Shown here one piece after another: positions 1 through 5,073 of a DNA stretch of 5,073 nucleotides. Numbering within the stretch: the stretch's first letter is position 1; every line of letters begins with the position of its first letter. The position numbers and the translations under genes are program-made. Source of the stretch: JBCDCU01 sp039180865 (GTDB taxonomy: Bacteria > Pseudomonadota > Alphaproteobacteria > Rhizobiales > JACESI01); contig JBCDCZ010000315.1 in NCBI GenBank assembly GCA_039180865.1, forward strand, positions 1-5,073, read 5' to 3'. A model generated the notes under the pieces. That model was not told the DNA's origin, searched no databases, and saw nothing but the letters and a program-made list of their open reading frames with translations.

Positions 1-36
1 GATATCGTCCAGCGGCTTTGCGGGCATTTCATTCAT
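1..36 (-). CDS. cobT: Probable nicotinate-nucleotide:dimethylbenzimidazole phosphoribosyltransferase, N-terminal fragment
   Basis: Only twelve codons are inside the window, reading leftward from an ATG at 36-34: MNEMPAKPLDDI. A second in-frame ATG at 27-25 is an alternative start. The short KPLDDI segment resembles the beginning of alphaproteobacterial CobT proteins, which commonly start with a PFDDIR-like stretch. A divergent cobT next to cobS is a frequent arrangement in this group. CobT makes alpha-ribazole phosphate, the lower-ligand precursor that (after dephosphorylation) CobS joins to the corrin ring, so the pairing makes sense. No strong Shine-Dalgarno sequence is visible upstream. 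The open frame and start are seen directly; the name rests mostly on context and a very short match. Confidence 0.5.
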   Translation of the reverse strand, partial: MNEMPAKPLDDI

Positions 37-205
37 CGGTATGGCTTTACAGGCTTACGGGACGCGGAGACAGCCCGGAATCGAGATGCGCGAACCTAAG
101 TTTTCACAAAGGGAATCTCAAGTGGCATCTTGACCCGCTTTGACGCGGCTGCATGATCTGTTGCCCGGCGTCCGGTTTTGGACGTCCACGTCAGGGGCTT
201 TCGGG
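37..205. promoter_or_regulatory. Divergent cobT/cobS intergenic region with a leader hairpin
   Basis: This gap between two genes firing in opposite directions must carry promoters for both, but no convincing -35/-10 pair could be singled out. A hairpin is visible at 167-186: a seven-pair stem (GGCGTCC with GGACGTC, one G-T pair) around the loop GGTTTT. It sits just ahead of an AGGGG ribosome-binding-like sequence at 193-197. If cobS starts at the upstream TTG (140), part of this stretch is coding instead. No cobalamin riboswitch B12 box was recognised on either strand. Confidence 0.4.
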
Positions 206-991
206 GTGGTATTGCGAAGCATCCAGCATTTGTTTTTGAGCGTCCAGTTTCTAAGTCGTCTGCCTGTGCCGGTGACTGCGGAGCCGGATGAAACGTTCGA
301 TTTTCGCAAAACGGTCTGGGCGTTTCCCATTGCGGGTCTTTTGATTTCACTTCCCGCGGTAGGCGTCGTTGGGTTGGCGCACTATGTCGGTCTCCCGGCA
401 TCCGTATGCGTGGTTCTTGGGATCGTTGTCCAGGTTCTTGTGACCGGCGCGCTCCACGAAGATGGTCTCGCTGACGTGTGTGACGGCTTCGGAGGCGGGC
501 AAATGCGTCGCCGGAAGCTTGCGATTATGAAGGATAGCGCGGTCGGGACATATGGGGTCCTCGCGCTGATTGCTGCATTCTCACTGCGTTGGGCGTTGCT
601 CGTCCATCTGATGGCTGTGGATCTATTGACGTTGGTCGTGGGGTTTCTTGTCGCGAATGTCTTATCAAGAGCGGTCCAGGTCGCATTCTGGCATTCTTTA
701 CCAGCCGCAAGCCGCCATTCTCTTGCCTATCGAATCGGTCGTCCGGGCAGACAAGCTGTTGTTCTTGCATTGATGATCGCGATTGTGATTGCCGGAGCGC
801 TTAGCGCTCTAACGTTTGCGATCATGGGGTTCGTGCTGGGTTTCAGCGGGGCGATAATCGCCGCTCTTCTCTTTCGGCGAATTTGCTTCAGACAAATTCG
901 CGGACAGACCGGCGATACGCTTGGCGCAGTCCAGGTCATGAGTGAAGTTGCGTGTTTGACGGGGTTTGCAATCGGAATGGCTGCTCAATGA
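206..991 (+). CDS. cobS: Adenosylcobinamide-GDP ribazoletransferase (cobalamin synthase)
   Basis: CobS is an inner-membrane enzyme that joins adenosylcobinamide-GDP to alpha-ribazole (phosphate), the last assembly step of the B12 pathway. From a GTG at 206 the protein has 261 residues, normal for the family. Near the N-terminus is FLSRLPVP. The acidic signature EDGLADVCDGFGGG follows at about residues 85-98, with RRRKLAIMKDSAVGTYGVLAL after it at about 101-121 and GDTLGAVQVMSE near the C-terminus. The remainder is hydrophobic, with about six or seven membrane segments. No ATG fits the start. GTG 206 has AGGGG eight bases ahead and leaves the usual short lead to FLSR, so I prefer it over TTG 140 (283 residues), which has no nearby ribosome-binding site. 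The stop overlaps the next gene's start by four bases. The function is certain; the start is not. Confidence 0.95.
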   Translation: MVLRSIQHLFLSVQFLSRLPVPVTAEPDETFDFRKTVWAFPIAGLLISLPAVGVVGLAHYVGLPASVCVVLGIVVQVLVTGALHEDGLADVCDGFGGGQMRRRKLAIMKDSAVGTYGVLALIAAFSLRWALLVHLMAVDLLTLVVGFLVANVLSRAVQVAFWHSLPAASRHSLAYRIGRPGRQAVVLALMIAIVIAGALSALTFAIMGFVLGFSGAIIAALLFRRICFRQIRGQTGDTLGAVQVMSEVACLTGFAIGMAAQ

Positions 992-1248
992 AAAAACCGA
1001 ATCCGCCTGTGGGTGCCGAACGGGTCGTGAGCCCGTGTATCCAGGTTTGTGTTCTTGAGCAAGAGTCCAGCATTTGCATTGGATGCGGCCGCACGCTTGA
1101 TGAAATTGCACAATGGAGCCGCCTCGATTTCGATCAAAGATCGCTGATTGTCGATGGACTTGACGCCCGCCTGAAGGATCTTCGTCGGGCACGGGCAAAA
1201 AATCGGCCTGCGAGGACAAGAAGGCGTCACGCGGCGTTATCCGACTAG
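988..1248 (+). CDS. DUF1289 family small four-cysteine protein
   Basis: This 86-residue protein carries the DUF1289 signature: SPCIQVCVLEQ followed by CIGCGRTLDEIAQWS. Its cysteines are at residues 17, 21, 30 and 33, giving a Cx3C-x8-Cx2C pattern well suited to binding a metal ion or an iron-sulfur cluster; the ligand is an inference. The tail from about residue 60 is rich in Arg, Lys and Ala and may be disordered or bind nucleic acid. The ATG lies inside the end of cobS (ATGA overlap), with only a weak GGAATGG ahead, so translation is probably coupled to cobS. DUF1289 genes are small, widespread in proteobacteria and without a settled role. The neighbourhood suggests co-expression with B12 synthesis but does not prove a part in it. 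Confidence 0.9.
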   Translation: MKKPNPPVGAERVVSPCIQVCVLEQESSICIGCGRTLDEIAQWSRLDFDQRSLIVDGLDARLKDLRRARAKNRPARTRRRHAALSD

Positions 1249-1280
1249 ATTTCCTGACACAACTAAGGCGGTGGTTCGCG
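1249..1280. other. Short convergent intergenic gap
   Basis: Thirty-two bases separate the stop codons of the DUF1289 gene and dusA, which face each other. No stable hairpin or run of T was seen, so no terminator is called. The two transcripts probably overlap at their 3' ends, although that is an inference. Confidence 0.5.
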
Positions 1281-2276
1281 CTATGCGATTTCGGTATCAC
1301 GCGCCTTGATGCCGACTGCTTCAAAAGCCCGCTCGATTACTTCTGTGGTTGCGTCTTCTCCCCGCGCTTCTTCGGACAGAACCTGGCGATAGCGGCGCGC
1401 GCCCGGTATGCCATGGAAAAGACCGATCATGTGGCGCGTTACGGATGACAGGCGATCACCTTTGGCGATGCGTCCATTGGCATAGGTGATCATATTCCCG
1501 ATGAGGGTTGGCCAATCAAATGGATTGTCTTGTCGATCTTCCAGCATCGCATCGACGTCAATCAGGATGCTTGCGTGCTGATAGGCTGCACGGCCAAGCA
1601 TAACGCCATCCACTTTGGCAAGGTGGTCGCGGGAGGCGTCGAGGTCGTGGATACCGCCGTTGATGCCGACGAAGAAGTCGGGCAACCGCTCTTTCAAACG
1701 ATAGACGCGATCATAATCGAGCGGGGGAATGTCGCGGTTTTCCTTTGGGCTGAGGCCCTGAAGCCAGGCCTTTCTAGCGTGAACCCAAATTGCATCAGCC
1801 CCCGCATCGCGAGACCGGTCCGCCACTAGATCAAGGGCGGTTTCGGTATCCTGCTCGTCAACGCCGAGGCGGCATTTGATGGTAACCGGCACTTTGACAG
1901 CGCCGCGCATGGCTTCAAGGCAACGACCTACCAGATCGGGTTCGCGCATAAGAACGGCGCCGAAGGTGCCGTTTTGAACTCTGTCCGATGGACAACCGGA
2001 GTTCAGGTTGATTTCGTCATAACCGAAATCTTCGCCAATCCTGGATGCTTCTGCGAGTTTTGCGGGATCCGAACCACCGAGTTGCAGGGCAACGGGATGC
2101 TCGCTTCTGTCAAAACCGATCAGCCGCTCACGGTCGCCATGAATCACGGCATCAGCGGTCACCATTTCAGAGTAAAGCAAGGCATGGCGGCTCAACTGAC
2201 GGTGAAAGAATCGGCAATGACGATCCGTCCAATCCATCATAGGGGCTACTGCGAAAATTTTCTTTTTGTTTTTCAA
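1281..2276 (-). CDS. dusA: tRNA-dihydrouridine(20/20a) synthase DusA
   Basis: DusA is a cytoplasmic FMN enzyme that uses NADPH to reduce uridines in the D-loop of tRNA (U20/U20a in characterised members). From a TTG at 2276 it has 331 residues, the usual family length. Motifs in order: FAVAPMMDWTDRHCR (about 8-22) at the first strand of the TIM barrel; NLNSGCPS with the catalytic Cys95; IKCRLG with Lys134; WVHARKAWLQGLSPKENR (His166 and the family-specific loop); INGGI (205-209) and DGVMLGRAAYQ (224-234) for FMN phosphate. The C-terminal helical domain has TRHMIGLFHGIPGARRYR. No ATG lies close upstream of FAVAP. The frame stays open to an ATG at 2531, but those extra 85 codons are Arg/His/Pro-rich and unlike DusA. 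A GTG at 2333 is another option. No good ribosome-binding site supports any of them. All catalytic elements are intact. Confidence 0.96.
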   Translation of the reverse strand: MKNKKKIFAVAPMMDWTDRHCRFFHRQLSRHALLYSEMVTADAVIHGDRERLIGFDRSEHPVALQLGGSDPAKLAEASRIGEDFGYDEINLNSGCPSDRVQNGTFGAVLMREPDLVGRCLEAMRGAVKVPVTIKCRLGVDEQDTETALDLVADRSRDAGADAIWVHARKAWLQGLSPKENRDIPPLDYDRVYRLKERLPDFFVGINGGIHDLDASRDHLAKVDGVMLGRAAYQHASILIDVDAMLEDRQDNPFDWPTLIGNMITYANGRIAKGDRLSSVTRHMIGLFHGIPGARRYRQVLSEEARGEDATTEVIERAFEAVGIKARDTEIA

Positions 2277-3189
2277 TATTTTATCGGATTTTCGAACTAA
2301 GCCAAGAAAGCCGGGATGGGCGAAACTGGACACACTTGCACGGTTTTGTTGCGGCCTTTTGATTTTCCGGTCACGGACTTTGCACGGCTCGTGAGGAGCG
2401 CGCTTGCGCGTGGGTAGCACAGTTCTCACCGAAAATGGAACATGGCGACTGTGTTCTGCCGTCAAGTGCGGCGGCATTTGCTGATTGCGCATCCGGCCCG
2501 CGGTCAGATTGCCGTAAGTCACGTGTGTCAAACTGTTCAGTTAAGAAAAGTGGAGGCCTCTCCGTTCAAGGAACGTTCGCCGCGTTTGAGACTTACAATG
2601 ACCGCTGAAGTACCGAATGAATTTCCTGAGCATCTCTTGCATGACCTCGTTCACTCTCAGGTGAATAAGGGCGAAGATGCTGTCTTCTCGCACGTCATCA
2701 ATGACGTGGGCGCGCATGATTCGCACTACAGAGATGAAATTGGCAAGGCGGATAACGGCGGCGCCTCTGATGAAGATCCGGAAGACGATTTCCGGGATGA
2801 ACGCATCGGCGACAAGATCAAGAAGTCCTATACATCTCCCCATCCGTTGCACCTCGCCTGCTCGTCTTGCAAACCTGCATCCTTGCGTAACCGAAGAAAA
2901 CGCTTGCTTGGTTTCACCGATGACCCATCCGACCCGGACGGTCTTTTCAGTGAAGAGAAACCGGCAAAGGCATCGCTCCTAAAGCAACGCTCTCCTCAAT
3001 AAGGATATGCACCCAGACAGTCTAGGCGCGCCTTTGACCACCCTCATTTTCGGAAGGCTTGCACGGCGAAGACCAGTGATCACCGCGACTTGCGTGTAAT
3101 GGTGCCCATCAGAACCGATTTCTCAACCTCGTCCTGATGGGCAGCGCGTTTGTAAGGATCATGCAAGCACACACCGTGTGAGAGAAAGA
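2277..3189. other. Gene-poor stretch with two competing antisense open frames
   Basis: About 900 bases lie between the dusA start and the stop of the large leftward gene, with no recognisable gene. A rightward frame runs 2442-3002 (186 codons; a better-placed internal ATG at 2598 gives 134). Its middle is rich in Asp, Glu and His, and its codons there favour G in first and A in second position. Exactly codon-aligned on the other strand, a leftward frame runs 2852-2541; an ATG at 2843 gives 100 residues with GAGG eight bases ahead, and the product is Ile/Val/Phe/Arg-rich. Codon alignment makes one the mirror of the other, so at most one is real and composition alone does not decide. Neither product resembles a family I know. 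The stretch must also hold the dusA promoter. No tRNA, CRISPR or insertion sequence was seen. Confidence 0.5.
3103..3143 (-). repeat. Long hairpin 3' of the phosphatase-domain gene
   Basis: TGCCCATCAG at 3103-3112 is the perfect reverse complement of 3134-3143. Read leftward, the stem continues inward: G-U, A-U and C-G pairs, one bulged G at 3116, then G-C and A-U, leaving a ten-base loop. That gives about fifteen pairs. It begins 46 bases beyond the stop codon at 3190-3192, where a transcript terminator or 3'-end stabiliser would lie. No T-run follows on either strand, so it is not a typical intrinsic terminator and is called only as an inverted repeat. Confidence 0.7.
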
Positions 3190-5073
3190 TCACGGATAGG
3201 GCACATCTTCATCAAGCCGTTCGTTGATCTCACCAAAAGCGTCAAGGGTTGGTTCTGGTGCGTTGGCCCTGTCAATTTCGGTGATTGCGTTCTGGCGTTC
3301 CAACTCTGTTACGTATGTCGCCCGTTTCTCGGTGAGTTCAACAAGTCGGTCAAACAAACGCGATCCGAGTCTGTCCGGGTCACCCTCTGAGATCGCGGTC
3401 TGTAGATCACGCCGAACGGCGGCTATTTCCTTATCCAGTTTGGCGATACCATTCTCAAGCTGTGTTGTTAAATCGAGTCCAGAATATCCTTTGGGGGCTG
3501 GAACGAAATGGGATTTTCCAGTCTCGTCAATCCACGTATACCCAACTCTCACTAGCGGCGCGCCGTTCGGGATGTGATGTCCCGCCTCCATTGGATCCTG
3601 GAAGCCCCATGCCTCCGGATCAAATTGTCCGGTTATCACGTCCCCGCTCACTGTGCCTACAACGCTCCACGATTCAGTTGGCTTGGCTTCTGTCAGATGA
3701 TACCAGGCGTCCTGGACCCCAGCGATGGTGTACTGGTGAGAAAACGATAGGACGTTCCCGTGCCTGTATGCTTGCTCTGCGATGGTTTGAGCCGTTGCGC
3801 TCTGTCTTTCCAGAAACATCGGAACGGATTCAGCGTGTGTTGCATCTGCGGTTTCATCCCACGGCTTAATGTTACCGCTTCGACCCGGAACGGAACTTGG
3901 CGGGAACCAGCCATCAGCGCCGACAAAATCTTTGACCGCTGAGGTTTTTGGATAACCAAACAGCGAACCGACACCGCGTTCAGCTAACCCAGGAATGATC
4001 TCAATATCGCTCTGTTGGATAAGCCCATCTGTCGCAAGGCGTGCGGTGTCAAAAGCCCGATTGACGGGAGAGGAAATAACACCACCGGTGAACCCGATTT
4101 CTTCTGAAAGCCCTGTAACGATCGGCTGGAGATCAATCGCCTTTTTCCTCGATGGCGGAAGAAGACGGACCCAGTCACCAAGCTTGTTACCGGCGAACCA
4201 TCCGACACCATCCGGGACCATAACAGTACCGTCACCTGCGGTATCAACGCGGTAGAAATCATCGTGGACCTGAGTGTCGGCGGTGATATTCACATCTGGA
4301 TTCGCCTCACTCACCCGGGCCGCCACCTCTCCGTCATACTTCATTGACAGGCCGGCGTTTGAGTTTGTCTTGCCGTGCCGGATGTGGACGATCGTGACAA
4401 GGTCCGCCCATTCTGGGATGCCTTCCACCTGCTTGAACTCCTGAAGATCGCTCTCGTCTGCAAGATAGGCATTGTTGGGTACCACAATGGTCTGCGGGTC
4501 TCCGGTGGTCGCTGACGTGATGATTTTCGTTGTAGTGGGCGCGACACCTTCGGAGCCTTGCTTTTCGGTTGTGAGGCTGGTTCCGGCATCGGGGTCGACG
4601 CCTGTCTGAGCCGCATCAGCCGATGTTTCCGGAAGGACCGCGACAACTGTCACATCACCGTTGGGTGCTATGGCGTATAGCTCTTCCTTTTGAGATACCG
4701 GATTTGTTTTGGTTCCGATTATGGTGCCGTCATCGTCCGATCCGAAGATCTCCAAACCGAGCTTGGTAGCCAATCCGGTCTGCGCCTCACTGGCGGGAAT
4801 GCTGGTACCCGGATTGAGGGCCTCGGCTGATGTTGTCAGCGTACTAGTCTGGGCAATCCCTAAACTTTTCCCATTCCCATCCGACGTGGCATCGGCCGCG
4901 ATGGAGCCCGTTACTTCCGGATCTGCGGTTGGCGCCCCGGTTTGTATGTCGGAGTTGCTCTGTCTGATCGCGAGGTCGTCTTTGTAGGTCGCGGGGCTGC
5001 CGTCCTGCTTGATCCAGCCACCGATGCCGTTGCCTTTAAAGATCAGGTCGTCGGAAACCTCATTCGATAAAAC
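3190..5073 (-). CDS. Large protein with histidine-phosphatase (phosphoglycerate-mutase-like) domain, 5' end outside window
   Basis: The frame is open to the window edge, so only the last 627 residues are seen (numbered from the edge). Residues 1-205 are Thr/Ser/Ala/Asp/Gly-rich with two copies of a short repeat. A histidine-phosphatase domain follows at about 222-520: VHIRHGKTNSN (Arg232, His233), SSPVNRAFDTARLA (Arg339), PGLAERGVG (Glu365), AESVPMFLERQ, and LSFSHQYTIAG (His446). The segment HIPNGAPLVRVGYTWID (500-516) matches the IPTGxPLVYELD tail of cofactor-dependent phosphoglycerate mutases. All expected catalytic residues are present, so phosphatase activity is likely; the substrate is unknown. 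The spacing from RHG to SSP is about 100 residues, twice the usual, so there is an insertion. Residues 535-602 are a charged heptad-like coiled coil, and the end is DEDVPYP. The TTG at 4773 is not a credible start. No signal peptide or membrane segment is in view. It may be a surface, secreted or effector-type protein, which is inference. Confidence 0.85.
   Translation of the reverse strand, partial: VLSNEVSDDLIFKGNGIGGWIKQDGSPATYKDDLAIRQSNSDIQTGAPTADPEVTGSIAADATSDGNGKSLGIAQTSTLTTSAEALNPGTSIPASEAQTGLATKLGLEIFGSDDDGTIIGTKTNPVSQKEELYAIAPNGDVTVVAVLPETSADAAQTGVDPDAGTSLTTEKQGSEGVAPTTTKIITSATTGDPQTIVVPNNAYLADESDLQEFKQVEGIPEWADLVTIVHIRHGKTNSNAGLSMKYDGEVAARVSEANPDVNITADTQVHDDFYRVDTAGDGTVMVPDGVGWFAGNKLGDWVRLLPPSRKKAIDLQPIVTGLSEEIGFTGGVISSPVNRAFDTARLATDGLIQQSDIEIIPGLAERGVGSLFGYPKTSAVKDFVGADGWFPPSSVPGRSGNIKPWDETADATHAESVPMFLERQSATAQTIAEQAYRHGNVLSFSHQYTIAGVQDAWYHLTEAKPTESWSVVGTVSGDVITGQFDPEAWGFQDPMEAGHHIPNGAPLVRVGYTWIDETGKSHFVPAPKGYSGLDLTTQLENGIAKLDKEIAAVRRDLQTAISEGDPDRLGSRLFDRLVELTEKRATYVTELERQNAITEIDRANAPEPTLDAFGEINERLDEDVPYP
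4669..5046 (-). repeat. Degenerate internal protein repeat, two copies about 98 residues apart
   Basis: Within the large leftward protein, residues 10-36 (bases 5046-4966) and 107-135 (4755-4669) align without gaps over a 23-residue core. The shared pattern is F, five residues, G, two residues, I, five residues, P-x-[ST]-x-K-[DE]-[DE]-L, then an AI pair shortly after. Each copy is followed by a Ser/Thr/Ala/Asp-rich linker holding a QTG tripeptide (44-46 and 156-158; another at 98-100). The similarity is at protein level only, with no obvious DNA identity, so the duplication is old. More copies may lie upstream of the window. Confidence 0.5.

Noticed and set aside
37..205. Cobalamin riboswitch ahead of cobS
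   Set aside because: A GC-rich stretch with GGAGACAGCC near 66-75 recalls part of a B12 element, but the B12 box and the rest of the conserved core are not recognisable on either strand.
809..1324. Long leftward open frame across the cobS end and DUF1289
   Set aside because: It is antisense to two genes with clear family motifs and its product has no recognisable family features.
2277..2310. TTGGCT and TAAAAT as a dusA promoter
   Set aside because: The 16-base spacing is fair, but the -10 element ends about three bases before the TTG start, so the transcript would begin inside the coding region and miss the conserved FAVAP segment.
2399..2412. CGCG-cttg-CGCG palindrome as an operator or terminator
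   Set aside because: It has only four pairs in a GC-rich context with no T-run or repeated partner, so chance is sufficient.
3165..3185. CACA-ccg-TGTG hairpin near the 3' end of the large gene
   Set aside because: The four-pair stem is too short to support a regulatory call.
3190..4773. Start of the phosphatase-domain gene at TTG 4773 (527 residues)
   Set aside because: The frame stays open for all 100 codons from there to the window edge, with matching composition and a second copy of the internal repeat, so the gene begins outside the window.
3224..4987. Several rightward open frames across the large leftward gene
   Set aside because: They are shadows of the phosphatase-domain gene, rich in Arg/Ser/Pro, with no motifs, and they overlap its catalytic segments.

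Overview
The window looks like chromosomal DNA from an alphaproteobacterium, most likely of the Hyphomicrobiales (rhizobial/Stappia-like) group. The basis is the gene set, in which divergent cobT and cobS are followed by a DUF1289 gene and a convergent dusA, together with a base composition a little above half G+C. Genus cannot be fixed from the sequence.

Bases 1-36 hold the first codons of a leftward gene, probably cobT. It diverges from cobS (206-991, rightward), the last enzyme of cobalamin assembly. cobS overlaps by four bases (ATGA) a small four-cysteine DUF1289 protein (988-1248). These three form a divergent B12 block. After 32 bp comes the convergent tRNA-dihydrouridine synthase gene dusA (1281-2276, leftward), complete with catalytic cysteine and FMN-binding motifs but with no nearby ATG start.

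Bases 2277-3189 hold no gene I can name. Two long open frames lie codon-on-codon on opposite strands, and at most one of them is real. The stretch ends with a strong hairpin at 3103-3143.

From 3190 to the right edge runs the C-terminal 627 codons of a large leftward gene whose start lies beyond the window. Its product has a low-complexity Thr/Ser/Ala/Asp-rich N-terminal part with two copies of a degenerate repeat. A histidine-phosphatase domain with a phosphoglycerate-mutase-like tail follows, then a C-terminal coiled coil. This domain layout is unlike the housekeeping mutases and is the most unusual item here. The left part is core metabolism and the right part looks accessory; the switch occurs just upstream of the dusA 5' end, a known hotspot for integrating elements.
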